Source: Lachnospiraceae bacterium (GTDB lineage Bacteria > Bacillota > Clostridia > Lachnospirales > Lachnospiraceae). From it: DNA of 48,769 nt. The DNA lies in the NCBI GenBank assembly GCA_022793375.1, contig JAAWCS010000072.1:1-48769 (forward strand), in the 5' to 3' direction. The notes below the pieces were generated by a model, which was given only the letters and a program-made list of their open reading frames with translations, was not told where the DNA came from and searched no databases. Of this stretch, positions 29,073 through 38,083 are shown piece after piece (the first letter of the stretch is position 1; every line of letters begins with the position of its first letter). The position numbers were made by a program, and so were the translations under genes.

Positions 29073-30104
29073 ATGGAGCAGGAACTTTTGATGCGGCTGT
29101 GCCAGGCGAATGCAATTGCCTCTCAGGAGGGGCAGGTACGGCAAATCTTGCGGGAATACGGAACGCCCTGGTGCGACTGCGTACAAAGCGATGGACTGGG
29201 CAGCCTGATTTTTACACAGGAGGGCGAAGGACCGACGATCATGGTGGCGGCCCACATGGACGAGGTGGGCTTTATGGTGCGCGCGGTGGCCGACGGCGGT
29301 CTTTTGACCGTGATGCCGATCGGCAGTGTACGCGTTTTTTCGCGGCTGATGCAGGAGGTAGTCGTCACCACGGAAGACGGGCAGGAGTATTTTGGCATTC
29401 TCAACGGAGAGTACGATAAAAACAGCAAAGAAGTAAAGGATCTGTATGTGGATCTGGGGCAGGACAGCCGCGAACAGGTGGCGGCGCTGGGCGTACAGGT
29501 GGGCGATATGGTCACGTTTGCCTCGTCGTTTCGGCAATATCCGGGCGGCCGGCTGGCAGCGAAGGCGCTGGATGACCGGGCGGGCTGCTTTGTGATGATG
29601 GAAGCAATGCGCCGCATGCACGGGCAGGCACATCCGAATCGGATTTGTTACGCGGCTACGAGCTCGGAGGAGGTCGGTACCCGGGGCGCGCGGACGGCGG
29701 CAGAGGTGGCAAAACCGGATTTGTGCATTGTGCTGGACGTGGCCTGCCACAACAACGAATGGGTGCGCAATCATACGAACCAGCGGCAGATCGGCAAAGG
29801 AATGATGCTGGAACACTATGACAAGACGTTGGTGGCAAACCGGGAATTGGTGCGCCGGATACGCCGGGCGGCCGGGGAGCTGGGACTTTCGCTGCAGGAG
29901 GATATGCTGGCCGGGGGCGGCACCGACGGCGGTGTCCTTCATACGCACGGTAAAGGCTGCCCGACGGTGGTACTGGGGATTCCCCTGCGCTACGGGCATT
30001 CGCCGTACTCGATTGCTTGCTGGAAGGATATGGAGGAAGGAACGCGGCTCTTGTGCCGGCTTTTGTCCGAGTGGGATGCCAGGGTACTAAAGGAAGCGAT
30101 TTGA
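29073..30104 (+). CDS. M42-family metal aminopeptidase
   Basis: 343 residues. The dinuclear metal site is complete: His61 and Asp63 (AAHMDE), Asp168 (KALDDRAG), Glu199/Glu200 (SSEEVG), Asp220 (CIVLDV) and His307 (RYGHSP). Enzymes of this family form large tetrahedral complexes and trim short peptides; some were first described as glucanases. GAAGGAAGGAG precedes the ATG, 27 bases after the M24 gene, so the two are co-transcribed. Confidence 0.9.
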   Translation: MEQELLMRLCQANAIASQEGQVRQILREYGTPWCDCVQSDGLGSLIFTQEGEGPTIMVAAHMDEVGFMVRAVADGGLLTVMPIGSVRVFSRLMQEVVVTTEDGQEYFGILNGEYDKNSKEVKDLYVDLGQDSREQVAALGVQVGDMVTFASSFRQYPGGRLAAKALDDRAGCFVMMEAMRRMHGQAHPNRICYAATSSEEVGTRGARTAAEVAKPDLCIVLDVACHNNEWVRNHTNQRQIGKGMMLEHYDKTLVANRELVRRIRRAAGELGLSLQEDMLAGGGTDGGVLHTHGKGCPTVVLGIPLRYGHSPYSIACWKDMEEGTRLLCRLLSEWDARVLKEAI

Positions 30105-30214
30105 GGGCGCTGAGCGCGGGTATGTGAGCACAGAGACAGAGCTGCCCGTCGATACGCAGAGGTATGCTCCGGCGGTGCGCTGTCCGGGCATGCGGTCAGA
30201 AAGGAGACAAAACC

Positions 30215-31387
30215 ATGCGGTATGATTTTGATACGGTGATTGACAGAAGAGGGACGTTTTGTACCCAGTGGGATTATATAGAGGACCGTTTCGGGGAAAA
30301 GGATTTGCTGCCGTTTTCGATTTCGGATACGGATTTTCGGGCGCCGGAGGCGATCCAGGATAAATTAAGGGAAATGATCGACCATGGGATTTATGGTTAC
30401 AGCCGTTGGAACCACAGCGCGTATAAGGGGGCGATCGCCGGTTATTTCCAGGAGCGCCATCGGACGGCGGTTGACGAGGGCTGGGTGGTGTACAGCCCGT
30501 CGGTACTGTATTCGATCGCGGTGCTGCTGCGGTTTTTGAGCCGCCCCGGGGACAGCATTCTTACGCTGCAGCCGATGTATGACGCCTTTTTCCGGGTGAT
30601 TCAGGACAACGGCCGCCGGCTGGCGGCCAGCGAGCTGGTGGACCGGGACGGCCATTACGAGATTGACTTTGCGGATTTTGAGAAAAAAGCTGCCGAGAGC
30701 GGAGTCTTTTTGCTGTGTTCGCCGCACAATCCGACGGGACGCGTATGGACGGAGGAGGAGTTGGAGCGGATGTTTGAAATCTGCCGGCGTCATGGGCTGG
30801 CGGTGATTTCCGACGAGATCCATTCGGATATTATCCTGGGCACGGGGCGTCACCGGCCGGCGGTTTTGTATCGCGGCAAGTGTCCGGTTTATCTTGTCAG
30901 TTCGCCGAGCAAGACGTTTAATACGCCGGGACTGGGGGGCTCCTACGCGTTGATTCCGGATCCGGAACTGCGGGAAGCATTCGTCTCGCGCCTGCGCAAC
31001 CGCGACTTTTTAAATTCGGTGAGCCTGCCGGGGATGTACGCGGCGATCGCAGGGTATCGTGAGTGTATGGCGTATGTGGACGAACTGAGGGCATATGTGC
31101 GCGGAAATATGCGTTTTCTGAAGGAGCAGGTCGACGGGGAACTGGGAGACTTGGGGGTGCGTTTTACGATTCCCGAAGCAACGTATCTGGCCTGGATCGA
31201 CGTGCGTAGAGTGAAAGCGTCGGGAAAGGAGATCCAGAACGCCCTTGTCAATTGCGGAAAGGTAGGGATCATGGCCGGCGAGGTCTACGGCGGCCCCGGG
31301 TATCTGCGTATGAATGTAGGCTGTCCGCGGACAAAGCTGGCAGAGGGGATTAAACGGATGAAAAAGGGGCTCGGGAGTCTGATCTAG
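30215..31387 (+). CDS. MalY/PatB-type PLP aminotransferase / cystathionine beta-lyase
   Basis: 390 residues of aminotransferase class I/II. AAAGGAGACAAAACC sets the start at 30215. Features: FSISDTDFRAPEAI near the N-terminus, CSPHNPTGRVW, SDEIHSDI, and the PLP Lys233 in SSPSKTFNTPGL. This subgroup mostly cleaves C-S bonds (cystathionine, cysteine conjugates) and, as E. coli MalY, can also regulate a sugar operon. It is the last gene of the PTS-peptidase cluster, with a gap of 110 bases to the M42 gene and a strong terminator after it. Confidence 0.87.
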   Translation: MRYDFDTVIDRRGTFCTQWDYIEDRFGEKDLLPFSISDTDFRAPEAIQDKLREMIDHGIYGYSRWNHSAYKGAIAGYFQERHRTAVDEGWVVYSPSVLYSIAVLLRFLSRPGDSILTLQPMYDAFFRVIQDNGRRLAASELVDRDGHYEIDFADFEKKAAESGVFLLCSPHNPTGRVWTEEELERMFEICRRHGLAVISDEIHSDIILGTGRHRPAVLYRGKCPVYLVSSPSKTFNTPGLGGSYALIPDPELREAFVSRLRNRDFLNSVSLPGMYAAIAGYRECMAYVDELRAYVRGNMRFLKEQVDGELGDLGVRFTIPEATYLAWIDVRRVKASGKEIQNALVNCGKVGIMAGEVYGGPGYLRMNVGCPRTKLAEGIKRMKKGLGSLI

Positions 31388-31415
31388 AGAGAAGGTTTCG
31401 TATAAAAGCGGTTTG

Positions 31416-31456
31416 GGACAGACCGGCGCAAAAGCCGGGCTGTCCTGCGTTTTTTG
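31416..31456 (+). terminator. Terminator of the PTS-peptidase operon
   Basis: GGACAG-CCGGC pairs with GCCGG-CTGTCC, followed by TGCGTTTTTT. Confidence 0.88.
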
Positions 31457-31498
31457 CGGGCAGCAGGCAAGAAAGCGTGGGTTTGTGCCGCGAAAACC

Positions 31499-31527
31499 TT
31501 GTATTTCCCACAGACATATGGTATACT
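31499..31527 (+). promoter_or_regulatory. Promoter of the damaged Rpn copy
   Basis: TTGTAT (31499-31504), 17 bases, TATACT (31522-31527). The following leader (about 31528-31677) matches that of the intact copy at 22315-22464. Confidence 0.6.
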
Positions 31528-31677
31528 AATGTAGCATAAAGGATAACACATCAAACGGAAATCGTACAATCATTTCTATCCTGTCTTGTCAGGTCCTATC
31601 CGAGGAAGTGTATTTTTCTGTGAAATTTCTTGAGAATGTTTTTCCTTGTATGAAAAATATAAAGAGAGGAATACGCG

Positions 31678-32213
31678 ATGGCGGAAAAAATTACGGGCAG
31701 CTGGAGAAGTGCTACAGCGTCTGGATTTGCCGCGACCGAATTCCTAAGAGGGAATGGTTTAGTATATCCGGCTGTAAGATGTGCAATTACAAAACAATCG
31801 GGACAGCGGCAATGCGGGAAGCGGATTATGACCTGATGGAACTGGTTGTCGTAAGGCTGGGCAGCAGCGATTGCCCGCAGGAAAAGGAGGAACTGTTCCA
31901 ATTCCTTACCGCTTTATTTTACCCGCACAGGGCGGATTTTCGGGAGCGGATGGAACGGTATATTGATTTTGGGAGCAATCCGGAATTAGAAAAGGAGGTG
32001 GCGGATATGACCGGATTAGGATGGAGTATTCTGGAAGAAGGAAGGACAAAAGGAAAAGCGGAGGATATCCTTGACCTGCTGGCCGACTTGGGCAGCATCC
32101 CGGCGGAACTGTCGCGGCGGATTTGCGCGGAGGAGGATGCCGAAAAGCTGCGGCGCTGGCTGAAGCTGGCGGCGCGGGCGGACAGCGTGGAACAATTTGC
32201 GGAGAGAATGTAA
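31678..32213 (+). pseudogene. Rpn-like gene copy with internal, frame-breaking deletion
   Basis: The 5' leader and first eight codons (ATG at 31678, MAEKITGS) match the intact gene at 22465. The sequence then jumps to text equivalent to about position 22935 of the intact copy (GGGCAGCTGGAGAA). Both joined sites share GGGCAGC-TGGA-like text, so a microhomology deletion of roughly 450 bases is likely. From the native ATG the downstream part is out of frame. The downstream frame is open from a GTG at 31608, so a shortened 201-residue product is conceivable. The lost part includes the presumed nuclease centre. The C-terminal EGK repeats are also shorter (EGRTKGKAEDILDLL). Confidence 0.75.
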
Positions 32214-32281
32214 AACAGGCAGGATTCGTGCGGCGGTTGGGATCGGCCCTCAAGCGGCGGATCGGGAAATCAGCCCCGCGG

Positions 32282-32971
32282 TTACGGGCGGGGCTCGGCG
32301 CCGGCAAAGCTTTCGATCAGGGGGATCAGATCGGCGAGGGAATCGCATACGGTATATACGATCGGCTCCCATTCCTTGCGCATCGGCTGTAAATCGGGGA
32401 TCAGGACCGGTTTGCAGCCGGCGGCCCGGGCCGCCTTCAGGCCAAGGATCGAATCCTCGGCGACCAGCACATTTTCCGGCAAAAAGTGCCGCCCGGTATG
32501 GGCCGAAAGGCGGCGAAGCGCCTCCTCGAAACTGTCGGGGGCCGGTTTGCCATGGCGCACCATATCGCCGGTAACGACCGCATCGAGAAAGGGAAGCAGG
32601 CCGGCGTTTTCTAAAAGCTGCTGGGCCCGGGGAGAGGCGGTGGAGGTAGCGACCGCGCAGGGGATTCCCCGCTTACGCAGCCAGGTAAGAAGCTTTCTGG
32701 CGCCCGGCTTGACCGGAGCCGGATGAGCGGAAAAGTATTCCGCAGATATCCGGTGCGCGTCGGCGAGGACTTCCTCAAAAGGGAAATCCGCACCCATGCC
32801 CTCCGTCACAATCTGCCGCACCATCTCGATGGTCGTCCCGTGAAACGAAACGGTAAAATCATAAGACAATTCGTAACCCAAACGGGCGGCGGCCTTTTGC
32901 CAGGCGACGACGCTTAACCGTTCGGAGTCTAACAGTGTTCCATCCATATCAAAAAGTACGGCTTGTATCAT
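32282..32971 (-). CDS. HAD-family phosphatase / beta-phosphoglucomutase-like
   Basis: 229 residues. Motif I FDMDGTLLDSE (7-17), motif II ATST in the middle, a KPAPDSFEEAL stretch with the motif III Lys, and motif IV VLVAEDSILGLKAA. The helical cap after motif I places it with beta-phosphoglucomutase and small sugar-phosphate phosphatases. ATAAGGAGATC precedes the ATG. It stands alone on the minus strand. Its end lies in a GC-rich palindrome (AGCCCCGC/GGGCGGGGCT, about 32273-32294) that might help stop transcription from both sides. Confidence 0.85.
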   Translation of the reverse strand: MIQAVLFDMDGTLLDSERLSVVAWQKAAARLGYELSYDFTVSFHGTTIEMVRQIVTEGMGADFPFEEVLADAHRISAEYFSAHPAPVKPGARKLLTWLRKRGIPCAVATSTASPRAQQLLENAGLLPFLDAVVTGDMVRHGKPAPDSFEEALRRLSAHTGRHFLPENVLVAEDSILGLKAARAAGCKPVLIPDLQPMRKEWEPIVYTVCDSLADLIPLIESFAGAEPRP

Positions 32972-33053
32972 GAGTCGGCGATCTCCTTATAAGGTTTGTG
33001 AGGGGCGGCAAAACGGAGGGAAACTCCGCGGCCGCTTTTATGTTTCAGAACGT

Positions 33054-33082
33054 ATTATAACCGGCCGCGGCGGCTCTGGCAA
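33054..33082 (-). promoter_or_regulatory. Putative promoter of the HAD phosphatase gene
   Basis: Minus strand TTGCCA (33082-33077), 17 bases, TATAAT (33059-33054). Confidence 0.65.
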
Positions 33083-33165
33083 GCGAAGCGGCGTTTTTTA
33101 TGGATTTTTTTGACGTAAGGATCGCCCGAAGGGGGCGGACGGCCGAATCCGGCGGATTTCCTTTA

Positions 33166-33194
33166 TTGCAAAATCCTTTTTGCTATGCTATGAT
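33166..33194 (+). promoter_or_regulatory. Promoter of rmlA
   Basis: TTGCAA (33166-33171), 17 bases, TATGAT (33189-33194), with TGC before the -10. About 70 bases before the rmlA start. Confidence 0.65.
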
Positions 33195-33261
33195 AATCAA
33201 AGAAAAAGCGGCTGCCCGCCTGTGTTTGGCGGCCTGAGCCCTGTTCTTAGGAGGAACCCAT

Positions 33262-34146
33262 ATGAAAGGTATTATTCTCGCCGGCGGAAGCGGCACGCGC
33301 CTGTACCCGCTGACCAAGGTAACATCCAAGCAACTATTGCCGATTTACGATAAACCGATGATTTATTATCCTTTATCCGTGCTGATGGATGCCGGCATTC
33401 GCGATATCCTGATTATTTCGACGCCGAGCGATACGCCGCGGTTTAAGGACTTGCTGGGGGACGGCCATCCGTTTGGCGTTCATTTGTCCTATGCCGTACA
33501 GGAAAGCCCCGACGGCCTGGCGCAGGCGTTTATAATCGGCGCCGATTTTATCGGTACGGACAGCGTTGCGATGGTGCTGGGAGATAATATTTTCCATGGG
33601 CACGGTCTGCGCAAGCGGCTGCTGGCCGCGGCGGCAAAGGAGAAAGGGGCGACCGTGTTCGGCTATTATGTGGACGATCCGGAACGCTTCGGGATTGTGG
33701 AATTTGACTCCGAGGGCAAGGCGATTTCGATTGAGGAAAAGCCGCAGAAGCCGAAATCGAACTACTGCGTCACCGGCCTTTATTTCTATGATAACCGTGT
33801 CGTGGAATATGCAAAGAACTTAAAGCCTTCGGCGCGGGGAGAACTGGAGATTACCGATCTGAACCGTATCTATCTGGAAAACGGCGAACTGGAAGTGACG
33901 CTTTTAGGGCAGGGCTTTACCTGGCTGGATACGGGCACGCATGAGTCGCTGGTCGATGCCACGAATTTCGTAAAGACCATTGAGACGCACCAGCACAGAA
34001 AGATTGCCTGTCTGGAGGAGATCGGCTATTTAAACGGCTGGATCAGCCGGGAGGAAGTGCTTAAAACGTATGAGGTTTTGAAGAAAAACCAGTACGGCGC
34101 GTATTTAAAGGATGTGCTGGACGGAAAATATATTGACAAATTGTGA
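33262..34146 (+). CDS. rmlA: Glucose-1-phosphate thymidylyltransferase
   Basis: 294 residues, the usual length of RmlA. The nucleotidyltransferase loop [13 protein letters not shown], then [29 protein letters not shown] (metal Asp), [11 protein letters not shown] and [10 protein letters not shown] are all diagnostic. It makes dTDP-glucose from glucose-1-phosphate and dTTP. AGGAGGAACCCAT precedes the ATG. It is followed by rmlB, but rmlC and rmlD are not in the window. Confidence 0.95.
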   Translation: MKGIILAGGSGTRLYPLTKVTSKQLLPIYDKPMIYYPLSVLMDAGIRDILIISTPSDTPRFKDLLGDGHPFGVHLSYAVQESPDGLAQAFIIGADFIGTDSVAMVLGDNIFHGHGLRKRLLAAAAKEKGATVFGYYVDDPERFGIVEFDSEGKAISIEEKPQKPKSNYCVTGLYFYDNRVVEYAKNLKPSARGELEITDLNRIYLENGELEVTLLGQGFTWLDTGTHESLVDATNFVKTIETHQHRKIACLEEIGYLNGWISREEVLKTYEVLKKNQYGAYLKDVLDGKYIDKL

Positions 34147-34170
34147 GAAAGCATCATACAAGATTCCAAT

Positions 34171-34232
34171 GCGCCCTGAAAATATGGACAAGAATAAGGA
34201 AATACCCTGCGAACACAGGCCAACAGAAAGGA
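34171..34232 (+). repeat. Hairpin leader repeat before rmlB (two diverged copies)
   Basis: GCGCCCTGAAAATATGGACA (34171-34190) followed by AGAATAAGGAAAT, then CCCTGCGAACACAGG (34205-34219) followed by AACAGAAAGG. Both are diverged forms of the motif found in the array at 25565. The second copy carries the ribosome binding site of rmlB. Confidence 0.6.
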
Positions 34233-34239
34233 CAAAAAC

Positions 34240-35262
34240 ATGAAAATTTTAGTGACAGGCGGAGCCGGCTTTATCGGCGGGAATTTTGTACACCATATGG
34301 TAAACAAATACCCCGATTACCAGATCGTCAATCTGGATTTGCTGACATATGCCGGCAATCTGGAGACATTAAAGCCCGTAGAGGACAAGCCGAATTACCG
34401 GTTTGTAAAGGGAGATATCGCCGACCGGCCTTTTATCATGGAACTGTTTGAAAAAGAGCGCTTCGACGTGGTAGTCAATTTTGCGGCGGAGTCCCATGTG
34501 GACCGGTCGATCACCGACCCGGGCATCTTTGTGCGCACGAATGTGCTGGGTACGACGGTGCTGCTGGACGCGGCGCGCACGTATGGCGTAAAGCGCTACC
34601 ATCAGGTATCCACCGACGAGGTCTACGGCGACCTGCCGCTGGATCGCCCGGATCTGTTCTTTACGGAGGAGACGCCGCTGCACACCTCAAGCCCTTATTC
34701 CTCGAGCAAGGCCAGCGCCGATCTGTTTGTGCTGGCGTATCACAGGACGTATGGGCTGCCGGTGACGATTTCCCGCTGTTCCAACAACTACGGGCCGTAT
34801 CATTTCCCGGAGAAGCTGATTCCGCTGATGATCAGCCGGGCGCTGGCCGATGAAAAACTGCCGGTGTACGGCAAGGGCGAGAATGTCCGCGACTGGCTGC
34901 ATGTCCACGACCACTGCGCGGCGATCGATTTGATTATCCATAAAGGCCGTGTGGGCGAGATCTACAATGTAGGCGGCCACAATGAGCGCACCAATCTGGA
35001 GGTGGTTAAGACCATCTTAAAGGCCCTCGATAAGCCGGAAAGCCTGATCCAGTTTGTGACCGACCGCCCGGGTCATGATATGCGCTACGCGATCGACCCG
35101 CATAAGCTGGAGACGGAACTTCACTGGGAGCCGGAGTACAATTTCGAGACCGGTATCGCGCAGACGATCCAATGGTATCTGGACAACGAGGATTGGTGGA
35201 AGCACATTTTAAGCGGCGAATACAGCCAGTATTTTGAGACCATGTACGGGGAACGCCTGTAA
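34240..35262 (+). CDS. rmlB: dTDP-glucose 4,6-dehydratase
   Basis: 340 residues of the extended short-chain dehydrogenase family. NAD-binding GGAGFIGGN (7-15), STDEVYGDL with Thr125-Asp126-Glu127, and the catalytic Tyr153-xxx-Lys157 (YSSSK) are present, with the RmlB-type SRCSNNYGPYHFPEKLIPL. It converts dTDP-glucose to dTDP-4-keto-6-deoxyglucose. AGAAAGG lies before the ATG within the hairpin leader. Together with rmlA it supplies a precursor for rhamnose or another 6-deoxyhexose in the cell envelope. Confidence 0.95.
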   Translation: MKILVTGGAGFIGGNFVHHMVNKYPDYQIVNLDLLTYAGNLETLKPVEDKPNYRFVKGDIADRPFIMELFEKERFDVVVNFAAESHVDRSITDPGIFVRTNVLGTTVLLDAARTYGVKRYHQVSTDEVYGDLPLDRPDLFFTEETPLHTSSPYSSSKASADLFVLAYHRTYGLPVTISRCSNNYGPYHFPEKLIPLMISRALADEKLPVYGKGENVRDWLHVHDHCAAIDLIIHKGRVGEIYNVGGHNERTNLEVVKTILKALDKPESLIQFVTDRPGHDMRYAIDPHKLETELHWEPEYNFETGIAQTIQWYLDNEDWWKHILSGEYSQYFETMYGERL

Positions 35263-35432
35263 AAAGGGGATATCCCGCTGCATATATAAAGAGAAGGGGC
35301 CTTTTAGCAAGAGAGGGCAGCCGGGGAAAAGCTTCCTGGGGGACTGAAGCGGCATATACTGTAAATAGTAAGTTCACATGCGCCGCCGGTGCGGCGTACC
35401 GTCAGAGCATGGGACAAAAAAGGAGACTAGAA

Positions 35433-36779
35433 ATGGGTAAATATTTTGGAACAGACGGATTCCGCGGCGAGGCCAACCGGGAGTTGACCGTGGAACATGC
35501 ATTTAAGGTTGGGCGTTTCCTGGGATGGTATTACGGGCAGGAACACCGCTGCAAGGTGGTGATCGGCAAGGATACCCGCCGCAGCAGCTATATGTTTGAA
35601 TATGCGCTGGTGGCAGGGCTGACGGCCTCGGGAGCGGATGCCTATCTTCTGCATGTGACGACCACCCCCAGCGTGTCCTACGTGGTGCGCACCGAGGACT
35701 TTGACTGCGGGATCATGATCAGCGCCAGCCACAATGTCTTTTATGACAACGGGATTAAGGTCATCAACGGCCAGGGTGAAAAGCTGACCGACGATGTGAT
35801 CGAAAAGATCGAGGCTTATCTGGACGGAGAGATGGGAGAGATTCCGCTGGCGGCCCGCGACGACATCGGCTGCGCGTCCGATTACGCGATGGGCCGCAAC
35901 CGCTATATCGGTTATCTGATCAGCCTGGCGACCCGTTCCTTTAAAAATATGCGGGTCGGGCTGGACTGCGCCAACGGCAGCTCCTTTGCCATTGCCAAAA
36001 ACGTCTTTGACGCCCTGGGGGCCAAGACCTATGTGATCAACCACAGCCCGGACGGCACCAACATTAACCGCAACGCCGGCTCCACCCATATTGAGGTGCT
36101 GCAGCAGTTTGTAAAAGACAACAACCTGGACGTGGGCTTTGCCTATGACGGCGACGCGGACCGCTGCATTGCCGTGGACGAAAACGGTGAAATCGTGGAC
36201 GGCGACAAGATCCTCTATATCTGCGGCCAGTATATGAGCGAGCGCGGCATGCTGGACACCAATACGGTCGTGACGACGATTATGTCCAATATGGGCCTGT
36301 ACAAAGCGTTTGACAAGCTGGGCATCCGGTATGTCAAGACGGCGGTAGGCGACAAATATGTCTATGAAAATATGGCGGAGAACGGCCATCGCCTGGGCGG
36401 CGAGCAGTCCGGCCACATTATTTTCAGCAAGTACGCTTCGACCGGCGACGGGATCCTGACTTCCTTAAAGATCATGGAAGTCATGCTGGAAAAGAAGGAA
36501 ACGCTTTCCAACCTGACCAAGGAACTGCGGATCTATCCCCAGCTGCTGAAAAATGTGCGCGTGGAGAGCAAGCCGGCCGCCTTAAACGACCCGGATGTAC
36601 AGGAGGCCGTAAAGGCCGCCGAAAAAGGCTTGGGAGACGAAGGCCGCATTCTGGTGCGCCAGAGCGGGACGGAGCCGGTACTGCGCGTCATGGTGGAAGC
36701 GCAGAGCGACGAACTGTGCGCGAAATATGTAAACAGCGTTGTGAACGCCCTGCGCCGCAAAGGGCACATTATATTGTAG
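35433..36779 (+). CDS. glmM: Phosphoglucosamine mutase
   Basis: 448 residues, the GlmM length. It begins MGKYFGTDGFRGEAN, the GlmM signature. The active Ser99 is in ISASHN; Val follows where Pro is usual. The metal loop DGDADRCIAVDENGEIVDGD, sugar loop LGGEQSGH and phosphate loop RQSGTEPVLRVMVE follow. It makes glucosamine-1-phosphate for UDP-GlcNAc and thus for peptidoglycan. AAAGGAGACTAGAA fixes the start although the frame is open upstream. It lies 170 bases after rmlB. Confidence 0.93.
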   Translation: MGKYFGTDGFRGEANRELTVEHAFKVGRFLGWYYGQEHRCKVVIGKDTRRSSYMFEYALVAGLTASGADAYLLHVTTTPSVSYVVRTEDFDCGIMISASHNVFYDNGIKVINGQGEKLTDDVIEKIEAYLDGEMGEIPLAARDDIGCASDYAMGRNRYIGYLISLATRSFKNMRVGLDCANGSSFAIAKNVFDALGAKTYVINHSPDGTNINRNAGSTHIEVLQQFVKDNNLDVGFAYDGDADRCIAVDENGEIVDGDKILYICGQYMSERGMLDTNTVVTTIMSNMGLYKAFDKLGIRYVKTAVGDKYVYENMAENGHRLGGEQSGHIIFSKYASTGDGILTSLKIMEVMLEKKETLSNLTKELRIYPQLLKNVRVESKPAALNDPDVQEAVKAAEKGLGDEGRILVRQSGTEPVLRVMVEAQSDELCAKYVNSVVNALRRKGHIIL

Positions 36780-36854
36780 GCACAAAGCACGGCCGGCGCG
36801 GCGGACTATAAAGGTGCAGCCGCCGCGCGCCGCTGTCAGGAATACGCAAAAGGA

Positions 36855-36952
36855 GGGGCTGCCGCAAAATCAGGCGCTTCCATGGTAAAAGGTTCGGATC
36901 TACAGGATTGCGCGCCGTATATTATGGAAACGGAGCGTTTTGCGGCAGCCCT
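36855..36952. repeat. Palindromic element, copy 2
   Basis: The arms AGGGGCTGCCGCAAAA (36854-36869) and TTTTGCGGCAGCCCT (36938-36952) share their core with the element at 4835-4935. An inner pair TTCCAT/ATGGAA (about 36888 and 36924) adds to the fold. It lies between glmM and hisC on the same strand, so it may end glmM transcription. Confidence 0.6.
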
Positions 36953-36970
36953 TTGCAGGCGGCGCCATTA

Positions 36971-36997
36971 TGCCCTGAGAACACGGGCAAAAAGGAG
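36971..36997 (+). repeat. Hairpin leader repeat before hisC
   Basis: TGCCCTGAGAACACGGGCA (36971-36989), followed at once by the ribosome binding site AAAAAGGAGGAA of hisC. Identical in its core to the units of the array at 25565. Confidence 0.75.
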
Positions 36998-37006
36998 GAA
37001 ACCGAA

Positions 37007-38083
37007 ATGAAAGCATGGGAAGCCAATATCCGGCATGTAACCCCCTACACGCCGGGCGAGCAGCCGGACCGGCCGGATATGGTCAAATTAAATACCAATG
37101 AAAATCCGTATCCGCCGGCTAAGGAGGTGCGGGAGGCGCTGCACAAAATGGAAACGGAGGCGCTTCGCCTGTATCCGGATCCGGCCGCTTCGCAGCTGAC
37201 AAACGAACTGGCCCGCTTTTACGGGCTTACGCCGGAGCAGGTTTTTGTGGGAGTGGGATCGGACGATGTGCTGGCAATGTGCTTTCTGACGTTCTTTAAC
37301 TCGAAAAAACCGGTGCTGTTTCCGGATATCACCTATTCCTTTTACCATGTGTGGGCCGAACTGTTTGGGGTGCCATACGAGCGGCCGGCGCTTGACGGGC
37401 GGCTGCATCTGCGCAAAGAGGATTATTATCGGGAAAACGGCGGCGTGATTTTTCCCAACCCCAATGCGCCGACCGGCGTTGCAGAGCCGCTTTCGGACAT
37501 CGAAGATATCCTCGAGCATAATACGGACGTGATTGTGATCGTGGACGAAGCCTATGTAGATTTCGGCGCGCGCAGTGCGATTTCTCTTTTGGAAACGTAT
37601 GAGAATCTTTTGGTCGTGCAGACTTTCTCCAAATCCCGTTCGCTGGCGGGCCTGCGGATCGGCTATGCGCTGGGAAATCCTGCGCTGATCCGGGCGCTCA
37701 ACGATGTCAAATACTCCTTTAACTCCTACACGCTGAACCGTCCGGCGCTGGAGGCGGGGACGGCCGCTCTGCAAAACGAGGCGTACTGGCGAAAGACCCT
37801 GGCAAAGATCGTCGCGACCAGGGAGCGGGCCAAGAAGCGCCTGGCCGGCTTCGGCTTTACCTTTGAGGATTCGCAGGCCAATTTCCTGTTTGTGACGCAT
37901 CCGGTCTGGAAGGCGGAGCCGCTTTTTTTGGCCCTGCGAAAGAGCGATATTTATGTGCGCTACTTTAAACAGCCGCGGATTGACAATTACCTGCGTATTA
38001 CGATCGGTACGGAAAAAGAGATGGAACGGCTGTATACGTTTTTGGAAAAATATCAGGAGGAGACAGGTGGCGACGTTTCGTAA
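37007..38083 (+). CDS. hisC: Histidinol-phosphate aminotransferase family
   Basis: 358 residues. VKLNTNENPYPPAKEV, VGVGSDDVLAM, FPNPNAPTGV, VDEAYVDF and the PLP lysine in TFSKSRSLAGLRIGY are the HisC pattern. It transfers an amino group in histidine synthesis, and possibly aromatic amino acid synthesis. AGGAGGAAACCGAA sets the start at 37007. No other his gene is nearby. Its last 17 bases overlap the AI-2E family gene, so the two are probably translationally coupled. Confidence 0.88.
   Translation: MKAWEANIRHVTPYTPGEQPDRPDMVKLNTNENPYPPAKEVREALHKMETEALRLYPDPAASQLTNELARFYGLTPEQVFVGVGSDDVLAMCFLTFFNSKKPVLFPDITYSFYHVWAELFGVPYERPALDGRLHLRKEDYYRENGGVIFPNPNAPTGVAEPLSDIEDILEHNTDVIVIVDEAYVDFGARSAISLLETYENLLVVQTFSKSRSLAGLRIGYALGNPALIRALNDVKYSFNSYTLNRPALEAGTAALQNEAYWRKTLAKIVATRERAKKRLAGFGFTFEDSQANFLFVTHPVWKAEPLFLALRKSDIYVRYFKQPRIDNYLRITIGTEKEMERLYTFLEKYQEETGGDVS

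Noticed and set aside
27984-29999. A 671-codon open frame on the minus strand
   Set aside because: It lies fully antisense to the M24 and M42 peptidase genes, whose motifs and ribosome binding sites are complete. It is an artefact of GC-rich codon use, as are the long antisense frames at 5903-6904, 7556-8698 and 9187-9975.
36908-37006. An N-terminal extension of HisC
   Set aside because: The extra codons cross the palindromic element and hairpin leader. A strong AGGAGG site fits the ATG at 37007.
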